Assembly (NCBI RefSeq): GCF_000297495.1
Contig: NZ_ALWX01000039.1
Location: 1-64,000, forward strand
Source: Janibacter hoylei PVAS-1
GTDB taxonomy: Bacteria; Actinomycetota; Actinomycetes; Actinomycetales; Dermatophilaceae
DNA length: 64,000 nucleotides
Direction of reading: 5' to 3'
Under the pieces are notes generated by a model that searched no databases, was not told the DNA's origin, and saw nothing but the letters and a program-made list of their open reading frames with translations. A program made the position numbers and the translations under genes. Positions 1 to 9,299 of this stretch are shown in pieces; position 1 is the stretch's first letter, and every line of letters begins with the position of its first letter.

Positions 1-1055
1 CCGGGCCACGGCGTCGGCGCGACCTGGGCCGGAGCGGGGGCCGCGGGTGCAGGCGTGGACGTGGGTCGCGGGTCGGTCCAGTCACCACGACCCCAGGGGG
101 CCGGCGGCTCCGCGCGGGGCGCGGGCGCCGACACCGGCGGGAGGGTGCGGGTTGCTTCGGGCTGGAGGGCCCGGGTGCGCTGGGGCAGCACGTCGGTCAC
201 GGGTCGCCCACGGGCCCAGGTCTCGAGGGCCATGAGGACCTCGTCGGCGTCGGGGCGTCGGCTCGGGTCCGGGGTGAGGGCGGCGTGCAGCAGCGGCGCC
301 AGCTGCGGGTCGACGTCACGCAGGTCGGCATCGCCGCGGCAGACCCGGGCGAGCACCGCCTCCATGCCGCCACGGCCGAAGGGAGAGCGCCCCGTCGCCG
401 CGAAGACGAGGGTCGCCGCCCAGCCCCACCAGTCGGTGGCCGGGGTGACGTCGCCGCCCTCGATGAGCTCCGGCGACAGGTAGCCGGGGGTCCCCATGAC
501 CAGACCGGTCATCGTCATGCGCGAGCTCTCGGCGACGTGGGCGATGCCGAAGTCGATGACGACCGGGTCGTCGTCGAGCATGAGGACGTTGCCGGGCTTG
601 AGGTCGCGGTGGACCACGTCGACCTCGTGGATGGCTCGCAGTGCCTCGGCGAGCCCGCGGGCAAGACGCAGCAGGGCCTCGGCGCCGAGCGGGCCCTGCT
701 CGCGCACGTGCTGCTCGAGGCTCGGGCCGGGGACGTAGCGGGTGACGATGTAGGGCTGCTCGCCCTCGAGGTCGGCGTCGAAGACCGGGGCGATGCGCTG
801 CGAGCGGACCCGGGCCAGGGTATCGACCTCGCGCGCCAGCCGGGCACGGGCCTCCTCGTCGTGGGCGACGTGGGAGCGCAGCACCTTGATCGCCACGGCG
901 CGGCCGCGCTCGTCGAGGGCCAGGTGGACGATGCCCATGCCACCCTGCCCCAGCTGCTGGAGCACGCGGTAGGGCCCGATCGTGTCGTAGTCCGCCACAC
1001 CGGCCTCTCCGGGCTCGTCCGGGGCCGGGTCGCCCCCGAGCAGCTGCGTCGTCAT
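1..1055 (-). CDS. Serine/threonine protein kinase, PknB-type (3' end beyond window)
   Basis: Transfers phosphate to Ser/Thr of target proteins; probably a membrane-anchored signalling kinase. I translated the minus strand from ATG at 1055: 351 residues with no stop before the window edge. Visible: glycine loop GQGGMG (36-41), catalytic lysine in AIK (57), HRDLKPGN (149-156), DFG (168-170), then GTPGYLSPE in the activation segment and a proline/alanine-rich linker from about residue 290. Any transmembrane segment or sensor domain lies outside the window. TACGCT (minus strand, 1068-1063) ends 7 nt before the ATG, so the mRNA is probably leaderless. Divergent neighbours are absent; the CBS gene lies upstream on the same strand. 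Confidence 0.93.
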   Translation of the reverse strand, partial: MTTQLLGGDPAPDEPGEAGVADYDTIGPYRVLQQLGQGGMGIVHLALDERGRAVAIKVLRSHVAHDEEARARLAREVDTLARVRSQRIAPVFDADLEGEQPYIVTRYVPGPSLEQHVREQGPLGAEALLRLARGLAEALRAIHEVDVVHRDLKPGNVLMLDDDPVVIDFGIAHVAESSRMTMTGLVMGTPGYLSPELIEGGDVTPATDWWGWAATLVFAATGRSPFGRGGMEAVLARVCRGDADLRDVDPQLAPLLHAALTPDPSRRPDADEVLMALETWARGRPVTDVLPQRTRALQPEATRTLPPVSAPAPRAEPPAPWGRGDWTDPRPTSTPAPAAPAPAQVAPTPWP

Positions 1056-1119
1056 GCCCCCCAGCGTAGAAGGCCGAGCTTGTGAGGTGTCGGAGCGCTC
1101 GCTGTGTGCCGCCTGTAGG

Positions 1120-1548
1120 TCACTGGGTGATGTAGGCCTCGAGCTGGTCGCGCTCGGCGGCGAGGTCACGGATGCGGTGCTTGACGACGTCTCCGATGCT
1201 CACGATCGCGACGAGACCCCCGTCGCCCACGACCGGCACGTGACGGATGCGGCGCTCGGTCATCTGCGCCTCGAGCGCGGTGAGGTCGTCCCCCTCGCCG
1301 CAGGTGTGCACCTTCGCGGTCATGATCGCGCTCACCGGCCCCTCGAGGACGCCAACGCCACCGCTGTGGAGGTGACGGACGACGTCCCGCTCGGAGACGA
1401 TCCCGTCGACGGATCCCTCCCCCACGGAGACGACGACGGCACCGATGCGGTGCTCGGCGAGGAGGGCGAGCAGCTCGCCGACCGTCGCGTCGGGGGTGAT
1501 GGTCACGACATCGTGGCCCTTGCTGCGCAGCACGTCCGAGATCTTCAT
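1120..1548 (-). CDS. Two-CBS-domain protein
   Basis: 142-residue protein made of little more than a Bateman pair of CBS domains. The first (about 8-60) includes IGAVVVS and DGIVSERDVV; the second (about 72-128) includes RIRHVPVV and IVSIGDVVKHRI. Such stand-alone proteins bind adenine nucleotides or S-adenosyl ligands and report energy status, but no partner enzyme is encoded next to it, so the role is unassigned. ATG start at 1548; TACCGT (minus, 1560-1555) ends 6 nt upstream, consistent with a leaderless transcript. It is divergent from otsA, sharing the 1549-1650 promoter region. Confidence 0.9.
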   Translation of the reverse strand: MKISDVLRSKGHDVVTITPDATVGELLALLAEHRIGAVVVSVGEGSVDGIVSERDVVRHLHSGGVGVLEGPVSAIMTAKVHTCGEGDDLTALEAQMTERRIRHVPVVGDGGLVAIVSIGDVVKHRIRDLAAERDQLEAYITQ

Positions 1549-1650
1549 GTACCGACGGTAGTGGCCCCGACCGCTCCGTGGAAGGGGTCACAGGAGGGCC
1601 CACGCTGGCCCGTAGGCTGGGGACCACCCACTCCTCGGAGGTGCACTGCA

Positions 1651-3086
1651 GTGCCACGTCAGCACACGTACGACCTCGTCATCGCCGCCAACCGACTGCC
1701 CGTCGACCGCGTCGTCGGCCCGGACGGCAGCAGCGAGTGGCACCGCTCCCCCGGGGGACTGGTCACCGCGATGGAGTCGGTGATGCGAGGGCGCGAGGGT
1801 GCCTGGGTCGGGTGGGCCGGCGAGGCCGGCGAGGCTCCCGCCCCCTTCGCCGAGGCCGGCATGTGGCTGCACCCCGTGCCGCTCTCCGAGGACGAGCTGC
1901 AGACCTACTACGAGGGCTTCAGCAACGACACACTGTGCCGATCTACCACGACGTCATCGTCCCCGCGCACTTCCACCGCGAGTGGTGGCAGGACTACCAG
2001 CGGGTCAACGAGCGCTTCGCCGAGGCGGTGTGCGAGGTGGCGGCACCGGGGGCCAGGGTCTGGATCCACGACTACCAGCTGCAGCTCGTGCCCGCCCTCG
2101 TGCGTCGGCTGCGACCGGACCTGCGGATCGGGTGGTTCAACCACATCCCCTTCCCTCCCGTCGAGCTCTTCGCGCAGCTGCCGTGGCGCTCGCAGATCAT
2201 CGAGGGACTCCTCGGTGCCGACTACCTCGGCTTCCAGCGCTCCGCCGACGCCGCCAACTTCGTGCGGGCCGCCCGCCAGCTCGACGGGCGCAGCACGCGC
2301 GGCGAAACGGTGACGACGACCCACCCCGACGGGCGCGAGCGGGTGGTCCGCGCGTCCTCGGTGCCCATCAGCATCGACTACGCCGGGCTGGAGCAGCTCG
2401 CCCGCAGCCCCGAGGTGCTCGCCCGCGCCGAGCAGATCCGCACCTCGCTCGGCGACCCCGAGATCGTCATGCTCGGCGTCGACCGACTCGACTACACCAA
2501 GGGCATCCGTCACCGCCTCAAGGCCTACGAAGAACTGCTCTCGGAGGGTGCCTTCTGCCCCCCCGAGGTGACCTTCGTCCAGGTCGCCACGCCGAGCCGC
2601 GAGCGCGTCGAGGCCTACAAGCGGCTGCGCACCGAGGTCGAGACGACAGTGGGGCGGATCAACGGCACCTACGGCACCCTCGGCAGCCCGGCCGTCCACT
2701 ACCTGCACCAGAGCTACCCGCGCGAGGAGATGGCCGCGCTCTTCCAGGTCGCCGACGTCATGCTCGTCACCCCGCTGCGCGACGGGATGAACCTCGTCGC
2801 CAAGGAGTACGTCACCTGCCGCCACGACCTCGGCGGCGCCCTCGTCCTCAGCGAGTTCACCGGGGCCTGGCACGAGCTGCACCAGTCCTTCGTCTGCAAC
2901 CCGCACGACATCGAGGGCCTCAAGCAGACGATGCTGCGCGCCATCGAGACCGACCCCAAGGACCGCCGCCGGCTCATGCGCGCCTCCCGCCGCCGGGTCA
3001 GCGAGCACGACGTCCAGCGGTGGGCCGATCGCTTCCTCGACAACCTCGCCTCCGCCCCCGAGCGTCCCACGCCGAAGAGGGCCTGA
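1651..3086 (+). pseudogene. otsA: Trehalose-6-phosphate synthase, single-base frameshift
   Basis: Joins UDP-glucose (GT20 family) to glucose-6-phosphate in trehalose synthesis. GTG at 1651 follows CGGAGG (1637-1642); TAGGCT at 1613-1618 is a likely -10. The first part (VIAANRLPV, then YYEGFSN) reads in one frame to about 1935; the rest (HDVIVPAHFHREWW, WIHDYQLQLVP, GVDRLDYTKGI, TPLRDGMNLVAKEY) reads in another. The conserved Trp codon expected after ACACTG shows only TG at 1936-1937, so one G is missing. Restoring it gives about 478 residues, normal for OtsA. A sequence error is more likely than decay because both halves are well conserved and otsB follows after 1 nt. Confidence 0.93.
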
Positions 3087-3087
3087 C

Positions 3088-3840
3088 GTGCCCCTGCCGG
3101 AGCCGGTCACCGCCGCCCTCGCCGAGGTCGCGGCCGCGCCGCGGCTGCTCGTCGCCACGGACTTCGACGGGGTGCTCGCCCCCTTCGTCCTCGACCCTGC
3201 CGACGCACGCGCCCAGCCGGGCACCCTCGAGTCGCTGCGCACGCTGGCCGCCGCGCCCGCGACGTGGGCGGCCGTCGTCTCCGGGCGCGACCTCGCCACC
3301 CTCGACCGCCTCACCGGGCTCGACGGGTCAGCCCTGACCCGCATCGGCAGCCACGGCGCGGAGTCGAGCGTCGGCACGACCCTGCCCGAGGGCACGCAGG
3401 CCGCCGTCACCGCGCTGCGCGGCCACGTCGCGGCGGCCGTCGCGGCCCGCGACCCGCGGATCCGGCTCGAGCACAAGCCGACCGCCGTCGTCCTGCACAC
3501 CCGGGGTCTGCCCGACGACGCCCTGCCGGTCGCCCGGGCCATCGCGGAGGAGGCCGCCGCCCACGCGGGCGTCACCCACCTCGCGGGCAAGGGGGTGCAC
3601 GAGCTGAGCGTGCTGCGCGCCGACAAGGGCACCGCCCTGCGGGCCCTGGCCACCACCCTCGGGGTCGACGCGAGCGTCTACCTCGGCGACGACGTCACCG
3701 ACGAGCACGCCTTCGCCGCGCTCGGGCCGCACGACCTGGGCATCAAGGTCGGCGCCGGTGAGACCGCCGCCCGCGCCCGCATCGACGCCTGCACGGACGT
3801 GCCCGAGGTGCTCGCCCTGCTCGCCCGGCGACGGGGGTGA
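3088..3840 (+). CDS. otsB: Trehalose-6-phosphate phosphatase
   Basis: Removes phosphate from trehalose-6-phosphate to give trehalose, a compatible solute and stress protectant. HAD-superfamily motif I is DFDGVLAP (25-32, nucleophile D25 and D27), VVSGRD is motif II, and GDDVTDEHAF carries the metal-binding acids of motif IV. 250 residues is usual for OtsB. The GTG start lies one nucleotide after the otsA stop, so the two form a translationally linked otsAB operon. Confidence 0.93.
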   Translation: MPLPEPVTAALAEVAAAPRLLVATDFDGVLAPFVLDPADARAQPGTLESLRTLAAAPATWAAVVSGRDLATLDRLTGLDGSALTRIGSHGAESSVGTTLPEGTQAAVTALRGHVAAAVAARDPRIRLEHKPTAVVLHTRGLPDDALPVARAIAEEAAAHAGVTHLAGKGVHELSVLRADKGTALRALATTLGVDASVYLGDDVTDEHAFAALGPHDLGIKVGAGETAARARIDACTDVPEVLALLARRRG

Positions 3841-3904
3841 GGCTGCGCCCCCTTCGTCGACGTCGGCTGCGCCACACTGGAGCGATCGACCGAAGGGAGC
3901 CGCC

Positions 3905-5149
3905 GTGCCGCTCGACATCCAGGCCGCGCAACCCGACCCGGCCCTGCTCGACCTGCCGTGGTCGGTACCGCTGGCGGACTGGCCGGAGGACCTGCTCGCC
4001 GCACTCCCTCGCGGCATCTCGCGGCACGTCGTGCGGTTCGCCCGGCTCTCGGGCGGCATCGTCGCGGTCAAGGAGATCGCCGCGCCCCTGGCCCGCAACG
4101 AGTACCGACTGCTGCGCCAGCTGCGGCGCCTCGACCTGCCCTGCGTCGTCCCGCTCGCCGTCGTCACCGACCGCACGGACGCCTCCGGCCAGCCACTCGA
4201 TGCCTGCCTCGTCACGCGGCACCTGCAGTTCTCCCTGCCCTACCGCGCCCTCTTCAGCCAGTCCCTCCAGGCCGACACGGCCGTCCGGCTCGCCGACGCC
4301 CTCGCGGTGCTCCTCGCCCGGCTGCACCTCACCGGCTTCTTCTGGGGCGACGTGTCGCTGTCCAACACGCTCTTCCGGCGCGACGCCGGTGCCTTCTCCG
4401 CCTACCTCGTCGACGCCGAGACCGGTGAGCTGCACGACCGGCTGAGCGACGGGCAGCGCGCGCACGACCTCGACCTCGCCGAGACCAACATCGCCGGCGA
4501 GCTCATGGACCTCGCGGCCGGGGGCTACCTGCCCGACGGGCTCGACCCGCTCGACGTCGCCGCCGACGTCATCGCCCGCTACCGGGGCCTGTGGCAGGAG
4601 CTCACCGGTGACGAGTGGTTCGACTCCGGCGAGCGGTGGCGCGTCGACGAGCGCATCCGCCGGCTCAACGCGCTGGGCTTCGACGTCGACGAGCTGGCGA
4701 TCACCACCGACCTCGACGGCACCCACCTGCGCATCGAGCCCAAGGTCGTCGACGCCGGGCACCACAGTCGTCGGCTCATGCGCCTCACCGGGCTCGACGT
4801 CGAGGAAAACCAGGCCCGCCGCCTGCTCAACGACCTCGACTCCTACCGTGCGGCGCTCGACCGGCAGGGCGACGACGAGGGGCTCGTCGCGCACGACTGG
4901 CTCACCCGCGTCTACGAGCCGACCGTGCGACGCATTCCGCCGCAGCTGCGCTCCAAGCTCGAGCCGGCGGAGATCTTCCACGAGATCCTCGAGCACCGGT
5001 GGTACATGGCCGAGCGCATCGGGCACGATGTCCCCATCGAGGAGGCCGTCACGGCCTACCTCGAGGAGGTCCTGCCCAGCAAGCCTGACGAGCAGTCCGT
5101 CCTCGGGACGGACACGCAGATGCTGCCCGTCGTCGACAAGGAGAGCTAG
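3905..5149 (+). CDS. DUF4032 protein, LPS/Kdo-kinase-like
   Basis: Actinobacterial family of unknown function with a degenerate protein-kinase-like fold. Visible: IVAVKEIAAP (candidate lysine strand, about 52-61), FFWGDVSLSNTLF (catalytic loop with Asp and Asn) and YLVDAETGEL (acidic metal site), followed by the family-specific C-terminal domain. The kinase-like residues look intact, so activity is possible. GTG at 3905 is preceded by GAAGGGA (3892-3898). It lies 64 nt after otsB and its stop abuts the next ATG, so it is co-directional with trehalose synthesis; whether it modifies a sugar, a lipid or a protein cannot be told. Confidence 0.85.
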   Translation: MPLDIQAAQPDPALLDLPWSVPLADWPEDLLAALPRGISRHVVRFARLSGGIVAVKEIAAPLARNEYRLLRQLRRLDLPCVVPLAVVTDRTDASGQPLDACLVTRHLQFSLPYRALFSQSLQADTAVRLADALAVLLARLHLTGFFWGDVSLSNTLFRRDAGAFSAYLVDAETGELHDRLSDGQRAHDLDLAETNIAGELMDLAAGGYLPDGLDPLDVAADVIARYRGLWQELTGDEWFDSGERWRVDERIRRLNALGFDVDELAITTDLDGTHLRIEPKVVDAGHHSRRLMRLTGLDVEENQARRLLNDLDSYRAALDRQGDDEGLVAHDWLTRVYEPTVRRIPPQLRSKLEPAEIFHEILEHRWYMAERIGHDVPIEEAVTAYLEEVLPSKPDEQSVLGTDTQMLPVVDKES

Positions 5150-5728
5150 ATGTCGATCCCGACTCCCCCGCCACCCCCGACCACGGGCAGCGACCCCGAC
5201 CGCCCGGGCTCCCGCGCCTGGGTGGAGCAGCGCTACGGCCGCACAGCGGCCTTCGCCGACCGCATCGTGCCCGGCATCATCGATGGGCTGCTGTCCACGG
5301 CCGCCGCCTTCGTGCCGCTCGTCCTCGGCATCATCTGCATCGCGGCCGGCGTGCCCGACACCTATGACTGCGGGGGCTACTACTACTCCGACACCTGCGA
5401 GGTCCCCGGCTCCGGCTCCGGGCTGCTCATCTTCGTCGGCATCCTGTGCTTCCTCCTGACCTTCGTCGCCAGCCTGGCGATGGTCGCGTGGAACCGCGTG
5501 TGGCGGGTCACCAAGACCGGTCAGAGCATCGGCAAGAAGGTCACCGGGCTCAAGGTCATCGACGCCACGACGGGGCAGCACCCGCAGCTCGGCGCGATGG
5601 CGCTGCGCGAGCTCGTGCACCAGTTCGCCGGCATCATCAGCTGGATCTGGATGCTCGTCGACGACGACGACCGCACGCTGGCCGACATCGTGGGCAAGAC
5701 CCACGTCGTCCACGCCGACCGGGGCTGA
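5150..5728 (+). CDS. RDD-family membrane protein
   Basis: 192-residue membrane protein of the RDD family (PF06271), named for conserved Arg and two Asp: here RIVPGIIDG (first helix), the QSIGKKVTGLKVID loop, and DDDRTLADIVGKT at the C-terminus. A proline/threonine-rich tail precedes the first of about three to four membrane helices; a Gly/Tyr/Cys-rich loop (YDCGGYYYSDTCE) sits outside between helices one and two. Function is unknown in most members. Its ATG directly follows the TAG stop of the DUF4032 gene, so they are probably co-translated. Confidence 0.9.
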   Translation: MSIPTPPPPPTTGSDPDRPGSRAWVEQRYGRTAAFADRIVPGIIDGLLSTAAAFVPLVLGIICIAAGVPDTYDCGGYYYSDTCEVPGSGSGLLIFVGILCFLLTFVASLAMVAWNRVWRVTKTGQSIGKKVTGLKVIDATTGQHPQLGAMALRELVHQFAGIISWIWMLVDDDDRTLADIVGKTHVVHADRG

Positions 5729-5743
5729 GCCCGGCTCGGTCCG

Positions 5744-6727
5744 CTACCCCGGCCCGCGGCGGCCGGGTGGGGGTGCGCTCACCCCCCGGCTCCGCAGGCG
5801 GGCGACCTCGTAGAGGGTCACGCCCGCCGCGATGCCGGCATTGAGCGACTCGGCGCTGCTGCTCATCGGGATCGAGACGATCTGGTCGCACGTCTCGCGG
5901 ACGAGGCGCGAGAGGCCCTTGCCCTCGGAGCCCACGACGACGACGAGCGGCGAGGTGGCGAGCTCGAGGCCCGGCAGCTCGACGTCGCCCTCCATGTCGA
6001 GGCCGATGACGAAGAAGCCGGCGGACCGGTAGTCCTCCAGGGCGCGCACGAGGTTGCTCGCCTGGGCGACGGGCACCCGGGCGGCCGCGCCGGCGGAGGT
6101 CTTCCACGCGGCGGCGGTCATGCCGGCGCTGCGTCGGGAGGGGACGACCACGCCGTGCCCGCCGAAGGCCCCCACCGAGCGCACGATGGCACCGAGGTTG
6201 CGCGGGTCGGTGATGCCGTCGAGGGCGACGACGAGCGGCACCCCCGGCAGCTGCGAGTCGGCGAGATCCTTGGGGTGCGCGTACTCGTAGGGCGGCACCT
6301 GCGCGGCGAGCCCCTGGTGCACGGCACCGTCGGTGAGCCGGTCGAGCTCCGAACGCGGCGTCTCCATGATGGGGATGCCCGCCTCGGCCGCGATCGTCAG
6401 GGCCTCGCGGACCCGGTCGTCGCTGTCGATCCGGTTGGCGATGTACATCGTCGAGATCGGCACCTCGGTGCGCAGCGCCTCGACGACGGAGTTGCGCCCG
6501 GCGATCATCTCGGTGGAGCCGGACTTCTTGCGGCTGCCGCCGGGCCGGGAGGTGGGGCGGCGCTCCGAGGGCTTCTTGTACGCCTTGTGGTTGGGGCGCT
6601 CCGAGGCCTTGGGCGTCGGCCCCTTGCCTTCGAGGCCGCGCCGCCGCTGGCCGCCGGAGCCGACCTGGGGCCCCTTCTTCGACCCGGAGCGGCGCACCGC
6701 ACCGCGCCGCGAGCTGTTGCCGGCCAT
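5744..6727 (-). CDS. rlmB: 23S rRNA (guanosine-2'-O-)-methyltransferase, SpoU family
   Basis: SPOUT-fold 2'-O-ribose methyltransferase acting on 23S rRNA (RlmB/TrmH group 3). After a basic, disordered N-terminal extension of about 75 residues common in actinobacteria comes the substrate-binding domain ([11 protein letters not shown]) and then the knotted catalytic domain: [17 protein letters not shown] (motif 1), [10 protein letters not shown] (motif 2) and [17 protein letters not shown] (motif 3). The ATG at 6727 shares one base with the cysS stop (TGATG), so it is the second gene of a cysS-rlmB operon, a common actinobacterial pairing. 327 residues. Confidence 0.93.
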   Translation of the reverse strand: MAGNSSRRGAVRRSGSKKGPQVGSGGQRRRGLEGKGPTPKASERPNHKAYKKPSERRPTSRPGGSRKKSGSTEMIAGRNSVVEALRTEVPISTMYIANRIDSDDRVREALTIAAEAGIPIMETPRSELDRLTDGAVHQGLAAQVPPYEYAHPKDLADSQLPGVPLVVALDGITDPRNLGAIVRSVGAFGGHGVVVPSRRSAGMTAAAWKTSAGAAARVPVAQASNLVRALEDYRSAGFFVIGLDMEGDVELPGLELATSPLVVVVGSEGKGLSRLVRETCDQIVSIPMSSSAESLNAGIAAGVTLYEVARLRSRGVSAPPPGRRGPG

Positions 6728-8160
6728 CAGTGATCCTTCCTGGCGAGGCTCCACCGCGCGCCGTGCGGGGTGTCCTCGATGGTGATGCCCGCGGCGACGA
6801 GCGCGTCGCGGATCTGGTCTGCCGTCTCGAAGTCCCGTGCGGCCCGGGCCGCGGCTCGGGCCCCGACCTGCAGCTGCACGAGGGCGTCGAGGGCATCGGT
6901 GAGCTCACGCTCGCGGCTGCCACCAGCCTGCCCCCACGTCGCGGACAACGGGTTGATCCCGAGCACGTCGGTCATCGCCAGGACGGTGGCGGCGATCTGC
7001 GCTGCCTCGTCGCGACCCCCTTCGTCGAGGGCGGTGTTGCCCTGCCGCACGTGGTCGTGGACGACGGCGAGCGCGCCGGCGACGCCGAGGTCGTCGTCCA
7101 TCGACGCGGCGAAGTCGGCGGGCAGCTCCACACCGGGGTCCGCCTCGGCGACGGCCTGCCCGGGCAGCGCCCGGCGCAGGAAGCCCTCGATGCGCTCGAC
7201 CGCCGCCGCGGCCTCCTCGAGGGAGCCGGGGTGGTACTCGATCATCGAGCGGTAGTGCGCGGCGGTCAGGAAGTAGCGGACGGTGAGCGGGGCGTGCTCC
7301 TGCACGAGGTGCTGGACCTCGAGGGCGTTGCCGAGGGACTTGCCCATCTTTTCCCCCTTCACCGTCACCCAGCCGTTGTGCAGCCAGTAGCCGGCGAAGC
7401 CGAGGCCGGCCGCACGAGACTGGGCCTGCTCGTTCTCGTGGTGGGGGAAGCGCAGGTCGATGCCGCCGCCGTGGATGTCGAAGGTGTCACCGAGGTACTT
7501 GCGGGCCATCGCCGAGCACTCGAGGTGCCAGCCGGGGCGCCCCTCGCCGTACGGGGTCGGCCAGTTCGCCGTGGCCGGCTCGTCTGCCTTGCGGCCCTTC
7601 CACAGCGCGAAGTCCCGCGGGTCGCGCTTGCCGCGCGGGTCGGCGTCCTCGGCCGCGACCATGTCGTCGAGGCCCTGGTGGCTCAGCTCGCCGTAGTCGG
7701 CCCAGCTCTTGACGTCGAAGTAGACGTCGCCGCTGCCGTCGGCCGCCGGGTAGGCGTGGCCACGCTCGACGAGCAGGTCGATGAGGTCGACCATCTCGGT
7801 GATGTGGCCGGTCGCGCGCGGCTCGTAGGTCACCGGCAGCACGCCGAGCAGGTCGAGCGCCTCGCTCGTGTAGCGCTCGTTGCGATAGCTGAGCGCCCAC
7901 CACTCCTCGTCGCTCTCGGCCGCCTTGCGCAGGATCTTGTCGTCGATGTCGGTGACATTGCGCACGAGGGTCACGTCGTAGCCGTGGCCGCGCACGAGCC
8001 AGCGACGCAGCACGTCGAAGGCGACGGCGAAGCGCAGGTGACCGATGTGCGGCGCGCCCTGGGTCGTGAGCCCACAGATGTACATCCCCACCCGGCCGGG
8101 GGTCACGGGGACGAAGTCGCGCTGCTCGCGCGTGGCGGTGTCGAAGAGCTGCAGGGTCAC
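6727..8160 (-). CDS. cysS: Cysteinyl-tRNA synthetase
   Basis: Class I aminoacyl-tRNA synthetase charging tRNA-Cys. The N-terminal zinc-site/HIGH region reads [28 protein letters not shown] and HIHGGGIDL-type motif ([17 protein letters not shown]) are characteristic; the lysine loop reads KMGKS rather than KMSKS. 477 residues, usual length. GTG start at 8160; TAGCCT (minus, 8173-8168) ends 7 nt before it, so the mRNA is probably leaderless. A PEPHOS-type MshC can look similar, but the length and C-terminal anticodon-binding domain favour CysS. Followed by rlmB. Confidence 0.95.
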   Translation of the reverse strand: MTLQLFDTATREQRDFVPVTPGRVGMYICGLTTQGAPHIGHLRFAVAFDVLRRWLVRGHGYDVTLVRNVTDIDDKILRKAAESDEEWWALSYRNERYTSEALDLLGVLPVTYEPRATGHITEMVDLIDLLVERGHAYPAADGSGDVYFDVKSWADYGELSHQGLDDMVAAEDADPRGKRDPRDFALWKGRKADEPATANWPTPYGEGRPGWHLECSAMARKYLGDTFDIHGGGIDLRFPHHENEQAQSRAAGLGFAGYWLHNGWVTVKGEKMGKSLGNALEVQHLVQEHAPLTVRYFLTAAHYRSMIEYHPGSLEEAAAAVERIEGFLRRALPGQAVAEADPGVELPADFAASMDDDLGVAGALAVVHDHVRQGNTALDEGGRDEAAQIAATVLAMTDVLGINPLSATWGQAGGSRERELTDALDALVQLQVGARAAARAARDFETADQIRDALVAAGITIEDTPHGARWSLARKDH

Positions 8161-8200
8161 GGGCTCAAGGCTAACGGGCGCAGGTGGTTACCTTGGCCTC

Positions 8201-8659
8201 GTGACGACCCAGATGCCGTCGTGGGCGGCCGTGACCCTCGCCGTGCTCCTCGGCCTCTGGTCCTTCGGCGTGGGCATCGCCTTCGGGCGTCAGCTCACGC
8301 GGCTGTGGTTTCGCCCGGGCTCGAGCGCGTGGCGCACGGCCGCACGGGTGCTCCTGCTGCACGGCGGCCTCATCACGCTCCTCCTGATGAGCGTGCTCGT
8401 CGTGCTCGCCGTCCGCGAGGAGACGACGTACCGGACGTGGCTGCTGGGCGGCCTGCTCGTGGCGACCCTCGTGCCGCTCGGCCCGGTCGTCGCCAACGTC
8501 CTGCCGAGCCCGTCCGGCCTGGCCCCCGACAAGGAGACCCTTGCCCGCGCGGGGGCCGACGAGAGCCAGGCCGCGGTGATCCGGTGGCTGGGCGCCCCCT
8601 TCGCCATCGTCGAGATGGCGATGCTCGTGACGGTCTGCTTCCCAGCACTCGCGGCCTGA
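8201..8659 (+). CDS. Small integral membrane protein, unknown function
   Basis: 152-residue protein with about four hydrophobic helices (roughly 8-30, 47-67, 74-94 and the C-terminal 20 residues) and no recognised family. The mature protein has an Arg-containing cytoplasmic loop (RQLTRLWFRPG) and a polar SGLAPDKETL loop. GTG at 8201; TACCTT at 8189-8194 ends 6 nt upstream, so it is probably leaderless and shares a divergent promoter region with cysS. Ends convergently against the metallo-hydrolase gene. Confidence 0.75.
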   Translation: MTTQMPSWAAVTLAVLLGLWSFGVGIAFGRQLTRLWFRPGSSAWRTAARVLLLHGGLITLLLMSVLVVLAVREETTYRTWLLGGLLVATLVPLGPVVANVLPSPSGLAPDKETLARAGADESQAAVIRWLGAPFAIVEMAMLVTVCFPALAA

Positions 8660-8668
8660 CCCTGCGGC

Positions 8669-9299
8669 TCAGTGCCCCCGGTCGAGCCACTCCTGCACGT
8701 GGGGGGGCCTCGGCGGCGATCGTCGTGTCATCGCCGTGGCCGGTGTGCACGACGGTCTCCGAAGGGAGGGTCAACAGCGTGTCGCGGATCGACTCCACGA
8801 TCGTCGGGAAGTCGGAGTACGAGCGCCCCGTCGCCCCGGGACCGCCCTGGAAGAGGGTGTCCCCGGAGAAGAGGGCCCCGAGCTCGGGGGCGTGCAAGCA
8901 GCAGGCGCCCGGCGCGTGACCGGGCGTGTGCAACACCGTGAGGTCGGTGCCCGCGACCGTGATGACCTGACCGTGCGCCAGCGCGCCGTCCGGTGCCCGG
9001 TCCGGGTAGGTCATCTGCCACAGCGGCGCCTCGTCCGGGTGCACCAGGATCGGCGCACCCGTCGCCTCGGCGACCTGCGCCGCGGCGTTGACGTGGTCGT
9101 TGTGCGCGTGGGTGCACACGATCGCCTTCACGGTGCGGCCGCCGACCGCTGCGAGGATCGGCGCGGCCTCGTGGCCGGCATCGATGACGATCACCTCGGT
9201 GTCGTCACCGACGATCCACACGTTGTTGTCGACCTCCCACGAGCCACCATCGAGCTCGAAGACCCCGGAGGTGACGACCCGCTCGATGCGCGCGGTCAC
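8669..9299 (-). CDS. MBL-fold metallo-hydrolase, probable S-formylmycothiol hydrolase (frameshift near C-terminus)
   Basis: Metallo-beta-lactamase-fold hydrolase with zinc motif THAHNDH, then HTPGHAPG and [10 protein letters not shown]. Its GTG start overlaps the stop of the mycothiol-dependent formaldehyde dehydrogenase by 4 bp, the same pairing as Rv2259-Rv2260, so hydrolysis of the S-formylmycothiol product is a reasonable inference. The frame breaks at a 7-G run (8701-8707): as written it runs on to 8373, antisense to the neighbouring gene; with one base fewer it ends naturally as [13 protein letters not shown] with the stop at 8669, about 209 residues. I take the shorter form as real. 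Confidence 0.88.

Noticed and set aside
1908-3656. Long open frame of about 580 codons antisense to otsA-otsB
   Set aside because: Typical shadow of high-GC coding DNA: low-complexity Arg/Ala/Pro/Gly composition, no motifs, and overlaps two well conserved genes.
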